A stretch of 64,000 nt of DNA from Clostridium cibarium (lineage in GTDB: Bacteria; Bacillota; Clostridia; Clostridiales; Clostridiaceae), in NCBI RefSeq assembly GCF_014836335.1, contig NZ_JACSRA010000016.1, positions 29,771 to 93,770 of the forward strand. Direction: 5' to 3'. Below the pieces are notes generated by a model. The model saw only the letters and a list, made by a program, of their open reading frames with translations, searched no databases and was not told where the DNA came from. The position numbers and the translations under genes were made by a program. Of this stretch, positions 48,886 to 57,115 are shown in pieces (position 1 is the first letter of the stretch; the number at the start of each line of letters is the position of its first letter).

Positions 48886-49032
48886 ATGAGAAATATAGTT
48901 GGTACTGTTAATTTTACTTTAAATAAACGTTGGACTTTTAGTAGCTCAGTTACAAAAACAGCAATTTTAGGTGTTAACGGGATAAGTGCGTCCATTTTTA
49001 GAATAAGTACTAACTATTGTATAAATCCATGA
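48886..49032 (+). CDS. 48-residue orphan peptide
   Basis: A short frame starting MRNIVGTVNFTLNKRWTF and ending STNYCINP. It has its own consensus promoter (48826-48854), a strong AAAGGAGGG RBS 7 bases before ATG, and its own terminator (49099-49131), so it is very likely expressed. The peptide is weakly basic, rich in Thr, Ser, Asn and Ile, with one cysteine and no clear signal peptide or membrane helix. I do not recognise it. It sits between a MerR drug sensor and an MFS/ABC-F pair. It could be a regulatory peptide, a toxin or a bacteriocin precursor; none of these is shown. Confidence 0.6.
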   Translation: MRNIVGTVNFTLNKRWTFSSSVTKTAILGVNGISASIFRISTNYCINP

Positions 49033-49098
49033 TTCTACATCTAGAGTTTAGCAGTGTATTCATATAATGAATTACAATTGCTGATATAATTAGATTTT

Positions 49099-49131
49099 AA
49101 GACTCAAGGCTTATGCATTGAGTCTTTTATT
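49099..49131 (+). terminator. Terminator after the 48-residue peptide gene
   Basis: A 9-base perfect stem (49099-49107 with 49118-49126) with a 10-base loop is followed by a T-rich tail. Confidence 0.7.
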
Positions 49132-49194
49132 TTGTGCTTATATAGGAAACACTTCATAAAATACAGTAGTTAAATTAATAACTGTGTCTGTGAA

Positions 49195-49236
49195 ATGTGG
49201 ACCTTTAAATTGGATAACTTTTCTCGTAAGCCTTAA
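49195..49236 (+). CDS. Candidate 13-codon leader peptide of the MFS/ABC-F operon
   Basis: A short frame, MWTFKLDNFSRKP, whose stop codon lies inside the 5' arm of the terminator hairpin at 49227-49277. A ribosome stalled on it would cover that arm and keep the terminator from forming, as in antibiotic-induced attenuators of resistance genes. The RBS is weak (GTGA just upstream). The case rests on position, not on sequence similarity. Confidence 0.4.
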   Translation: MWTFKLDNFSRKP

Positions 49237-49286
49237 TTGTTTAATTTCTCTACTAAAGAGAAGTAGACAAAGGCTTATTTTTATTT
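49227..49286 (+). promoter_or_regulatory. Transcription attenuator upstream of the MFS/ABC-F operon
   Basis: A compound hairpin: outer arms TAAGCCTT (49227-49234) and AAGGCTTA (49270-49277), inner stem TTCTCT/AGAGAA (49246-49251 with 49257-49262), followed by TTTTTATTT (49278-49286). It ends 33 bases before the MFS start, so it can only act as a conditional terminator of that operon. Confidence 0.65.
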
Positions 49287-49319
49287 GTCAAAATTTAAAA
49301 TTCATTTGAGGAGTTAACT

Positions 49320-50549
49320 ATGAGTACAAATAATAATTTGAGAGTAAATATATCAGTAAGTTATATATATAATTTTTTAATGCAGTTAGATATAACATCA
49401 GCTATTTGGGTTTTATATCTAAGCTTTAAAGGGATGTCTTTAGTTGAAATAGGAGTAATAGAATCTATTTATCATATTACAGGACTATTGTTTGAATTAC
49501 CTACAGGAGCTATTGCAGATATTTATGGGAAAAGGTTTAGTGTAATACTTGGAAGGGTAATAAGTGTTATTTCTTGTATTTTTATGATTACATCTAATAA
49601 TATGTTAGGCTTTTCTGTTGCATTTATTTTAAGTGCTGCATCAGGTAATCTTAATTCAGGAGCAGCTGAAGCATTGATTTTTGATAGTTTAAAAGAACTT
49701 GGAGAAGAGGAAAAATACAAAAAGATATGGGGGAGCATTTCCTTTTTTATGTCAATGGCACAAGGGATGGCAGTTCTTATTGGAGGAATATTAGCAGATT
49801 TAAATTTCTTATACGCATATATAGTAGGTACAGCTATACAAATAGTAGCATTAGTATCATCTTTTCGATTTAATGAACCGCCTACTAATAAAAATGAAGA
49901 AAAATGCCAAGAAAATAAAATTATATATCAGCTAAAAACTAGTATAAAGGTGCTTAAAGTAAGAAAAATGGTACTTTACTTAATTTTATTTTCTGCTTTA
50001 GTAGGAAGTCTTCAAACAACAGTATATTTTTACAGCCAAAAGTTTTTCTCAAATATGAACTATTCTAGCACCATAATTGCAATAATATGTGCTTTAAGCA
50101 GGGCCATTGAAGCTATGAGTTCAAAATACGCATATAAGTTTGAGAAATTATTTAAATTGAGGGGGACCTTAATTAGCATTGCTGCAATAAATATAGTGGC
50201 ATTAATTGGTTTAGCCTTTATAGAGAAGTTATCTATACTATTCTTTTTTGTAACATCAATTACAGAAGGGTTAGGTTATACGATATTTAGTGACTATATA
50301 AATAAGAGGATACCATCAGAGTATAGGGCAACTATATTATCTTTTGATAGTTTATGTTTCAGTTTCTTTATGATTTCGGTATTCCCTTTCTTTGGGTTAG
50401 TAGTAGAAAAGATAGGTTTTTCAGTAACTTTTGGAGTTATGGCAATTATATATGTTCCCATAATGTTATTCATAATGCAAAAATTAAAGAAAAATAAGAA
50501 TAGAGAAATAATTGGAGGAATCAGTGATGATAGAATTAGCGTTAAATAA
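49320..50549 (+). CDS. MFS efflux transporter
   Basis: A 409-aa, twelve-segment MFS protein with the motif A loop GAIADIYGKRFSVILG between segments 2 and 3, typical of drug exporters. GAGGAG lies 6 bases before ATG. The ABC-F gene starts inside its last 23 bases. This order, an MFS pump followed by an ABC-F protein under an attenuator, is the same as in mef-msr macrolide resistance operons, although sequence identity to Mef was not tested. Role inferred: export of a ribosome-targeting antibiotic. Confidence 0.87.
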   Translation: MSTNNNLRVNISVSYIYNFLMQLDITSAIWVLYLSFKGMSLVEIGVIESIYHITGLLFELPTGAIADIYGKRFSVILGRVISVISCIFMITSNNMLGFSVAFILSAASGNLNSGAAEALIFDSLKELGEEEKYKKIWGSISFFMSMAQGMAVLIGGILADLNFLYAYIVGTAIQIVALVSSFRFNEPPTNKNEEKCQENKIIYQLKTSIKVLKVRKMVLYLILFSALVGSLQTTVYFYSQKFFSNMNYSSTIIAIICALSRAIEAMSSKYAYKFEKLFKLRGTLISIAAINIVALIGLAFIEKLSILFFFVTSITEGLGYTIFSDYINKRIPSEYRATILSFDSLCFSFFMISVFPFFGLVVEKIGFSVTFGVMAIIYVPIMLFIMQKLKKNKNREIIGGISDDRISVK

Positions 50550-52409
50550 GTTGCAAAAATATTATGGTGGCACAATAGTTTTAGAAGACATTAATTTTGA
50601 GGTACAAACTTCTGAAAAGGTAGGAATTGTGGGAGAAAACGGTTGTGGAAAAAGTACACTTTTAAAAATAATTATGGGGAAGGAAGACTATGAAAATGGT
50701 AGTGTTTCTATTAAAAAAGGAGCAACTCTAGGTTATCTTGAACAGGTGCCAGTTTATCCAGATAGATATAAAGTAATTGATGTATTAAATACAGCTTTTG
50801 AAGAGGTTGATTTATTAGGTAAAGAGTTAGAACTTTTAGAAAGAGAACTTTCAAGTGATAATCAATCTAATATAGATAAGTTGCTAAGAAAACTTTCTGA
50901 TTTACAGGTTACTTATGAAAGTTTAGGTGGATATGAAAAAGAGGAAAAGTTAAGAAAGTATGTACTGGACTTAAAATAAATGATGAAATGAAAGAAAGTT
51001 TATTTTCAGATCTTAGCGGGGGAGAAAAAACTACTATAATACTAGGGAAAATATTGCTTCAAAATCCTGATGTTTTGCTACTAGATGAACCGTCAAATCA
51101 CCTTGATTTAGAATCTATTGAATGGCTTGAGAGATACCTTAAGGAATACAAGGGGATAGTATTAATAGTATCTCATGATAGATATTTTTTAGATAATGTA
51201 GTAACTAAAATAGTTGAAATTGAAGATGAAAAATCAAAAACTTATGAAGGTAATTACACAGCTTATCAAGTAGAAAAGGAAAAGCAACTTAAGCTCCAAA
51301 TGGATGCATTTCAAGAACAGCAGAAAAAGATAAAAGCTATGGAAAAATCTATTACTAAGCTTAGAGACTGGGCTATTAGAGCTGATAATAATAAATTTTT
51401 TAGAAGGGCTGCAAGCATGCAGAAGCAGCTTGATAAAATACAGAGAATAGACAAACCTGTTATGGAGAGGGATAGTATTAATATTAACAATAATTCCTCA
51501 CAAAGATCGGGAAATGATGTTGTTATAGTTAAGGATTTATGTAAAAGTTTTGGGAAAAAAGTTCTGTTTAATAAAGCTGAATTATTAATAAAAAAAGGCG
51601 AGGCAGTAGCATTAATTGGGCAAAACGGATCAGGGAAATCAACTATGATAAAAATTTTATTAGAAATGGAAAAAGCAGATGCAGGACATGCTACTCTTGG
51701 AAGTTCTATTAAACTGGGATATTTGCCACAAAATATTTCTTTTGTAGATGAGAATAAAACTATATTAGAGTGTTTTAGGGAGGACATAGTAATAAGTGAA
51801 GGAAAAGCTAGAGAATATCTTGCAAAATATATGTTTTTGGGGGAAGTGGTATTTAAAAAAGTTAAAACTCTCTCTGGTGGTGAAAGGAGTAGGTTAAAGT
51901 TAGCTATCCTCATGTTTAATGAAGTGAATCTTTTGATTTTAGACGAGCCTACAAATCATTTGGATATTTACTCAAGGGAAGAGTTGGAAAGTTTTTTGAA
52001 AGAATTTAATGGCACATTATTATTCATATCTCATGATAGATATTTTATAAATAGAGTAGCAACAAGAGTGGTGGAGTTATATCAAGGAGTTTTAGTTTCA
52101 TATGACGGAGATTATGAATATTATAAGGAAAAGTCATTAGAGCTAAAAAATATGCCACAAATCAAAACGGAAGAAAAAATAGTTAAGAAAGAAAAACAAT
52201 CTAAATCTGTTAATGGGAAAGTTAATCAGTGGAAGAAAGAAAATTTAGAAAAACAAATTGAATCTATAGAAGAAAGCTTAAAGGATAAAGAAGAGAAAAT
52301 TAACAGATTTTGTAGTGACTACGAAAAATTAAATATATTATATGCTGAAAAATTAGAACTAGAAAAGAAATTAGAGAAGATAATGGAAGAGTACTTCGAT
52401 TATTTATAA
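50527..52409 (+). pseudogene. ABC-F ribosomal protection-type ATPase, interrupted by a frameshift
   Basis: Two ABC modules in tandem without membrane segments, as in ABC-F proteins that act on the ribosome. Module 1 has Walker A GENGCGKST, signature LSGGEKT and Walker B LLLDEPSNHLD. An inter-domain linker with KFFRRAASMQKQLDKIQR follows. Module 2 has GQNGSGKST, LSGGERSR and LLILDEPTNHLD, then a coiled-coil tail. The frame from ATG 50527 ends at 50979; the -1 frame from about 50958 reads VCTGLKINDEMKESLFSDLS and continues to 52409. So one base is missing near an A run (50953-50958), or a -1 ribosomal slip occurs on AAAG, or the base call is wrong. GGAGG precedes ATG 50527. Confidence 0.85.
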
Positions 52410-52441
52410 AATATAGAGACATTTTTGTAAAGTTTGAAATA

Positions 52442-52475
52442 ATGAAGCACTAAAAGGTTATTTTTAGTGCTTCAT
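52442..52475. terminator. Hairpin between the convergent ABC-F and GIY-YIG genes
   Basis: A perfect 14-base stem (52442-52455 with 52462-52475) with a 6-base loop. No clear T tract follows on either strand, but the position fits a shared terminator. Confidence 0.6.
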
Positions 52476-52483
52476 AAAAAAGA

Positions 52484-53587
52484 CTAGCTAGATTTATAAT
52501 TTAATTTTGACAAAAGCAGATTTTTAAGTGAATTATAGACTATTGCAGTATCAGTAGTGTTTAACCATTTTTCTGGAAGCACAAAATGTTTGCAGTCATT
52601 AGAGTTGTTTTTAATATAGTTATAAATTATTTCAGACTCATCTATTAAATCTTTCTCAATAGGCATCATATTTTCTATGGTGCTATTTTTATAATGGAAT
52701 AAAATATTTTCAATTAAAAGGGATATTACACTTTCTTCATTATGAATTTTTAATAAATATTTTTTGCTAAAAAGTACTTTATTGCCCTTAATAATAAAGA
52801 ATTTAAAAGTATTATTATTTAAAGGGTGAATTAGAATTATATTTTTGTTTTCCTTTGCATAATCTAGAACCTTAGCTTTATAAATTAGATATTTTATTGA
52901 TTCTAAATAATTTCTATATTTAAGAGCATTTTCAAAATCTAACATTTCAGATGAAGCATTCATCTTATCAGTTATTTCATTAAGTATACTAATATCCACT
53001 CCCTTTAGTAAGTTAATTATTTTATTTACTATTAAGTTATAGTCTTTTCTCTTATTGTTATCTAAACACATACCAATGCATAAACCTAGAGAGTAATTTA
53101 AACAAGATTTTTGCTTTCTTAAATTGATACTACACATAATATTATAAAACTCTTTAATGGATTTAAGACTCTTTTCTAAAGTGTTCTTATTAGTATATGG
53201 ACCAAAATAAAGATGTCCATCATTAAGGTTGTAACAATTAGAAATGTTAATATCAGCATATTCTTCTTTTATTTTTATCTGTATATAAGAATAGGATTTA
53301 GTATTTTTCATTAGTTTATTGTATGTTGGCTTTAGTTTATTAATTAATTTGCATTCCAGTATGAAAGCTTCAAATTCTGTATCAGTAACTATATAGTTAA
53401 AATCTTTTAGATTTTTAACTAATTTTTGAATCTTGGATGAGTGGGATTTTGAATTATAAAAATATGAAGCAACTCTATTTTTAAGATTTTTTGATTTCCC
53501 TACATAAATTACATTATCAAGAGAGTCTTTCATTAAATAAACTCCCGGGGAAGATGGGAGTTCTTTTATTTTTTCTTTTAAGGTCAT
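52484..53587 (-). CDS. GIY-YIG nuclease, UvrC N-terminal-half-like
   Basis: A 367-aa protein resembling the N-terminal half of the excision nuclease UvrC. The GIY-YIG domain (about 10-95) has GVYLMKD and IYVGKSKNLKNRVASYF with the catalytic Arg and a later Glu (TEFEAFILECK). A UVR helix (about 205-240, MLDFENALKYRNYLESIKYL) could contact UvrB. The RNase H-like and HhH domains that make the 5' cut in full UvrC (about 600 aa) are absent. This is the plan of Cho-type auxiliary nucleases, which make only the 3' incision. AAGGAG lies 8 bases before ATG. It stands alone. Confidence 0.85.
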   Translation of the reverse strand: MTLKEKIKELPSSPGVYLMKDSLDNVIYVGKSKNLKNRVASYFYNSKSHSSKIQKLVKNLKDFNYIVTDTEFEAFILECKLINKLKPTYNKLMKNTKSYSYIQIKIKEEYADINISNCYNLNDGHLYFGPYTNKNTLEKSLKSIKEFYNIMCSINLRKQKSCLNYSLGLCIGMCLDNNKRKDYNLIVNKIINLLKGVDISILNEITDKMNASSEMLDFENALKYRNYLESIKYLIYKAKVLDYAKENKNIILIHPLNNNTFKFFIIKGNKVLFSKKYLLKIHNEESVISLLIENILFHYKNSTIENMMPIEKDLIDESEIIYNYIKNNSNDCKHFVLPEKWLNTTDTAIVYNSLKNLLLSKLNYKSS

Positions 53588-53735
53588 ACTACCTTCTCCT
53601 TAATAAATATTTAGTATATTCATAATATCATAACTGAAGGGGAGAGGTGCGGGAGATGTTATTGGATAAAATGCCATTATTAATTTAGATTGTGCGTGTT
53701 TAAATTAAGTGCCATTATATTGATGTGCTTACATA

Positions 53736-53764
53736 TTGAAGCATATTGTGCGTAGTATTATAAT
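53736..53764 (+). promoter_or_regulatory. Promoter of the padR-HAAS operon
   Basis: TTGAAG (53736-53741), a 17-base spacer and a consensus TATAAT (53759-53764) lie 33 bases before the start codon. Confidence 0.65.
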
Positions 53765-53765
53765 G

Positions 53766-53784
53766 TACTTAGTAATACTAAGTA
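53766..53784. promoter_or_regulatory. Palindromic operator overlapping the padR transcription start
   Basis: TACTTAGTA and TACTAAGTA are perfect reverse complements around one central base, placed just behind the -10 box. This is where an autorepressing PadR dimer would block transcription. Confidence 0.65.
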
Positions 53785-53797
53785 TGGAGGTAAGAGA

Positions 53798-54136
53798 ATG
53801 CCTGAACTTGATAATCAACTTAAAAAAGGAGTTCTTTCGATAATTGTACTTAAATTTATCAGTAATAAAGATAGGTATGGATATGAGATAATACAAGAGC
53901 TAGACCAAATTAGCAGAGGATATTATAAGCTGAAAGAGGGAACATTATATCCAATATTGTATAGGTTGGAGGATAGTGGTTGGATTGAAAATTACAGAGT
54001 TGTTAGTGAAGATGACAAAAAGGTTCCAAGAAAGTATTATCGTATAACTGAAAAAGGTAAGGAAGCGTTAAATGAACAATTGGAAACTTGGAGAAATTTT
54101 AATAATACTACAAATTCGATTTTTAATAAAATATAA
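53798..54136 (+). CDS. PadR family transcriptional repressor
   Basis: A 112-aa winged-helix protein of the short PadR-s1 type: LKKGVLSIIVLKFI, YGYEIIQEL, KEGTLYPILYRLEDSGWI and RKYYRITEKGKEAL are hallmark segments. It lacks a long C-terminal dimer domain. The dyad at 53766-53784 is its probable operator. GGAGG lies 7 bases before ATG. The HAAS-domain gene follows 17 bases after its stop, the usual arrangement for this regulator, in which the partner membrane protein is the target or sensor. Confidence 0.92.
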   Translation: MPELDNQLKKGVLSIIVLKFISNKDRYGYEIIQELDQISRGYYKLKEGTLYPILYRLEDSGWIENYRVVSEDDKKVPRKYYRITEKGKEALNEQLETWRNFNNTTNSIFNKI

Positions 54137-54153
54137 AAATGGGAGGATATATT

Positions 54154-54885
54154 ATGAATAAAGAATTTCAGGAATATACGAAAAAAGTATTAAAGTACAT
54201 TGGTATAGATGGGGAAGAATCAGGAAGAATTAATGAAGATATTTATACATCCTTGATTGAAAAGCAACAAGAAACTGGTGAAGATGATCCATATAAGCTT
54301 ATGGGAGATCCAGTAGAAGTAGCAAAGGAATTTAGAGAGAACCTTGGTATTGAAAGTGAAGAATTTATATATAATTCTTCTGGTAAATATGAATATGAGT
54401 ATAAATCTAAGAGAAAAATATTTGGAATTCCATTAGTTCATATAATAAAGAACAGAAGTAGCTTTGGTGTGGCAAAGGGAATAATAGCATTTGGTCCAAT
54501 ATCTATAGGAGTTATATCTATGGGAGTTGTTTCTGTCGGGGCTTTGAGCTTTGGAGCATTATCTCTTGGATTGCTTATAGGGATAGGTGGTTGTTCTATT
54601 TCTGGTATATTATCGGTTGGAGGATTAGCATTATCAGGATTTGCCAGTATTGGAGGATTTGCAGCTGCTAAATATTTTGCATTTGGAGGATATGCTATGG
54701 CTGATATAGCTATAGGCGGGGTTACTAAGGGAATAGTTGGCGTTTATAATCAGAGTGCTTCAGGGACTTATTTATTTAAATCACCTGCTAAGATTAATGA
54801 AGTAATGTATGCGGTAAAGGAAGTACATCCTGCTATTGGTAATTTGTTTTCAAAAGTCATGGAGTTTTTCTGTAGCATAATATAA
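54154..54885 (+). CDS. HAAS/DUF1700-type signalling protein with glycine-rich repeat region
   Basis: About 243 aa. The N-terminal part (about 1-70, EYTKKVLKYIGI and DPYKLMGDPVEVAKEFREN) fits the HAAS/DUF1700 domain that partners PadR regulators. The C-terminal part (about 100-220) is a hydrophobic tract in which Gly recurs every five or six residues (SIGVISMGVVSVGALSFG), more like a stacked beta solenoid or membrane-buried sheet than ordinary helices. The start is placed at 54154 behind GGGAGG; an ATG at 54139 overlaps that RBS. It forms an operon with padR. Confidence 0.8.
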   Translation: MNKEFQEYTKKVLKYIGIDGEESGRINEDIYTSLIEKQQETGEDDPYKLMGDPVEVAKEFRENLGIESEEFIYNSSGKYEYEYKSKRKIFGIPLVHIIKNRSSFGVAKGIIAFGPISIGVISMGVVSVGALSFGALSLGLLIGIGGCSISGILSVGGLALSGFASIGGFAAAKYFAFGGYAMADIAIGGVTKGIVGVYNQSASGTYLFKSPAKINEVMYAVKEVHPAIGNLFSKVMEFFCSII

Positions 54886-54917
54886 AGATAATCAAAATTT
54901 TATTTAGTTAATTTTTA

Positions 54918-55280
54918 AATAAAAATAATGGAACATAGGTAAGTTTAAGAAAAATTTACCCATGTTCCTAAATAAAGAACTTAACAGCGTAACTCACACC
55001 CATATAGATAATTTAATATCTAATTATAATCTTTCGACTATAATTAAACAGTTCACTACCCATAAAGATACTTTGTTCGACCAAAGTAGATAATTACACC
55101 ACCATATATAACCTCACGGCTATATATGATAATTACATCACCTAAATCAATCTTAGCTTAACCCTATAAAATAAGTTGGAATCTCATTATAATAAATTGC
55201 TAATCGACTATAATGGGAATTTTCCTAACTTTATAGAATTGTACATTTGCTAAAACGTAGGTATTTCACCTATGTTAAAG
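54918..55280 (-). ncRNA. Candidate structured non-coding RNA on the minus strand
   Basis: Read on the minus strand this gene-free stretch forms a chain of helices. In order: a 9-base hairpin (55268-55276 with 55254-55262); a long two-part stem (55222-55236 with 55164-55181, enclosing 55209-55215 with 55185-55191); hairpins 55121-55128/55103-55110, 55082-55088/55069-55075 and 55039-55046/55021-55028. Linkers are G-rich and alike: GGTGATGTAATTATC, GGTGGTGTAATTATC, GGGTAGTGAAC, GGGTGTGAGTTAC. Three loops contain GTCGA or its like. It closes with a 17-base terminator stem (54952-54968 with 54930-54946) followed by a T-rich tail. No ORF with an RBS is inside. The promoter and exact 5' end were not found. 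It may belong to a known clostridial RNA class. Confidence 0.55.
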
Positions 55281-55493
55281 TTTCATGAAAATATATTTTT
55301 GAAAATATATTTCTGCTTCATCTGCTAAGTTCTTTATGATATTAGTTTGTCTAAAATAATGATTAAGATACTATGAAAGTTATTTCATTTTTAAAAAAAT
55401 ATAGAAAAATCAGAAAAAATATACAAAAAGTATAATATATTGAAAGAACTTCTCGATAATATAATAGAAATTATAATATAGGAGGGGAAAGAT
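55281..55493. other. AT-rich gap between RNA candidate and secreted protein gene
   Basis: It contains a direct repeat of TGAAAATATATTT (about 55285-55312) and a very AT-rich run. GGAGGGG before 55494 is the RBS of the next gene. No other gene was seen. It must hold the promoters of the minus-strand RNA candidate and of the plus-strand gene. Confidence 0.4.
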
Positions 55494-56981
55494 ATGAAAA
55501 AAATGTCAACTGTAGTAGCTGTATTATTTTTGTTTTTATCAATAATAGTTCCAAGTAATAAAACATCAGCAGCTACTAAATTACCTAGTAAAACAATAAA
55601 TGTGGAAGGTAGTAACGTTAATCTTGATCAACTTGAGAAGATTAATGTTAATGATTTGGAATTAAATAATTCTAATGAAATTAAAACTACTATTACACCA
55701 GATAAGAGTGTTAATTCTATTGAAAAAACTAGTAATTCTAAAATGTTAATGAGTACTTTGAATAGTGAAGAAGCAAGCGCTAATAGGCCTCCAGTAGCTA
55801 ATTTAGCGTATGCTGTATTAAATCCGGATTCGGAGATTAACGGTAAAATTACAACTAATACTCAAATTGCATGGCTTATGTCATATAATGGGACAAACTA
55901 TACTTATGATCCAGATGGAGATAGTATTACTAATATAACTGTTGCTGGAATTCCACAAGATTCAATTGTTCAAACACTAGTTGATTCTAATAAAAATATT
56001 ATTGGATTTGTGACACAATTCAAAACAGCAGCTCAGTATACAATGTTATTTCAAGTTCAAGATTCTAAAGGAGCGTTATCAAATGTTTATAATGCTACAT
56101 TATCTATAGAGCCAGCAGATGGTAGTGCAAGACCAGTATGCAAATTAAACACTTCATTTTCAAATTTAATTAAAATTGGAACAGAATATAATATTAGTTG
56201 GGCTAACTCAACTGATGCAGATAGTGGAGATTCTATAACTAAAGGAGAAATTGTAGTTAAAAAGGATGGAAACATAATTACTGATAGTGTTATATCGGAT
56301 TCTAAAAGTTATACATTTAAAGTAAATGAAGTTGGAACTTATTTTATATTGTCTAGAGTTCAAGATAGCAAGGGTAATTGGTCAGATTGGGATATTCGTC
56401 AAGTTATGGCTAATGTTCCAATGAATATAAAAAATGTAAAAATTACATCAGTTAGTGACAATGATTTTGATTTTAATAATTATGGTATTTGGTTTAGAGA
56501 AGATGATGCTTGTGCTCAAATAAGGAATTTGCCTGCAGATAAGCTTTATGATGAATTTGTTTTATATAAGCAACCTAGTCCAGGAAAGATAATAGAAAAT
56601 GGTTTTAGCGTTGAAGGAACTGTAACTAATACAGATAATACACCTATAGCTAATCAAATAGTGTCCATAAGTTTAGAAATGCCAAGAACAACTATTCAAA
56701 AAAAAGTAGCTACTGATTCAACAGGTAAATTTAGTTTACAAGTTTCAAAGGATGAGTTTTCACAATATAATCCTGCATTTATAAAAACACAATATGTTTA
56801 TTTTAGTAATTATAATACAATGTATATGTATCCAAGTGCCTTAGTAGTAACTGCAGGAAGTGAGCAGAAAATAATGCCTACATTTGTTGTAACAAATATT
56901 TTTAAAGGTAAGGTAATGGCAAAAAAATATGTGAGAGTTCAAGTAAGTGATACTGAACAAGAATGGCGTGCAATAGATTAG
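55494..56981 (+). CDS. Secreted protein with two Ig-like domains and a carboxypeptidase-regulatory-like domain
   Basis: A 495-aa exported protein. Signal peptide about 1-26 (ending NKTSAA); a Ser/Asn/Thr-rich spacer (about 30-95); two related Ig/PKD-like domains (about 100-205 and 208-305), both with a DxDGDSIT or DADSGDSIT calcium-type loop and a VQDSKGxxS motif; and a carboxypeptidase-regulatory-like domain (about 375-470, VEGTVTNTDNTPIANQIVSI). The function is not recognised; a surface adhesin or matrix protein is likely. AGGAGGGG lies 7 bases before ATG. Monocistronic with a strong terminator. Confidence 0.85.
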   Translation: MKKMSTVVAVLFLFLSIIVPSNKTSAATKLPSKTINVEGSNVNLDQLEKINVNDLELNNSNEIKTTITPDKSVNSIEKTSNSKMLMSTLNSEEASANRPPVANLAYAVLNPDSEINGKITTNTQIAWLMSYNGTNYTYDPDGDSITNITVAGIPQDSIVQTLVDSNKNIIGFVTQFKTAAQYTMLFQVQDSKGALSNVYNATLSIEPADGSARPVCKLNTSFSNLIKIGTEYNISWANSTDADSGDSITKGEIVVKKDGNIITDSVISDSKSYTFKVNEVGTYFILSRVQDSKGNWSDWDIRQVMANVPMNIKNVKITSVSDNDFDFNNYGIWFREDDACAQIRNLPADKLYDEFVLYKQPSPGKIIENGFSVEGTVTNTDNTPIANQIVSISLEMPRTTIQKKVATDSTGKFSLQVSKDEFSQYNPAFIKTQYVYFSNYNTMYMYPSALVVTAGSEQKIMPTFVVTNIFKGKVMAKKYVRVQVSDTEQEWRAID

Positions 56982-56997
56982 TTTAAAATTTATAAAG

Positions 56998-57038
56998 AAA
57001 ATAGTAGCTATCAATTAGAAATGATGCTACTATTTTTT
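56998..57038 (+). terminator. Terminator after the secreted Ig-like protein gene
   Basis: An 11-base stem (56998-57008 with 57026-57036) with further T residues lies 17 bases after the stop. Confidence 0.8.
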
Positions 57039-57060
57039 TATTTAATTGTTAAGTTTTTCG

Positions 57061-57090
57061 TTGACAAAAGAGTAAAAGTAAGCGTAAAAT
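57061..57090 (+). promoter_or_regulatory. Promoter of the TetR-ABC operon
   Basis: A consensus TTGACA (57061-57066), an 18-base spacer and TAAAAT (57085-57090) lie 26 bases before the tetR start. Confidence 0.55.
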
Positions 57091-57115
57091 TTTAAAAGAG
57101 AACGGGGGTTTTCTA

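Noticed and set aside
51311..51913. A 200-residue minus-strand frame inside the ABC-F gene
   Set aside because: It is antisense to conserved ABC motifs and has no RBS or family match, so it is a shadow.
53588..53735. A ten-codon frame following a purine-rich stretch near 53650
   Set aside because: It is too short, with no terminator or conserved context, to separate from chance.
55076..55081. GTTCGA in a hairpin loop as a tRNA T-arm
   Set aside because: No acceptor, D or anticodon arms can be built around it on either strand.
54985..55145. Regularly spaced repeats suggesting a CRISPR array
   Set aside because: The repeats are short, degenerate, unequally spaced and lie within hairpins; no cas genes are near. 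A folded RNA explains them better.
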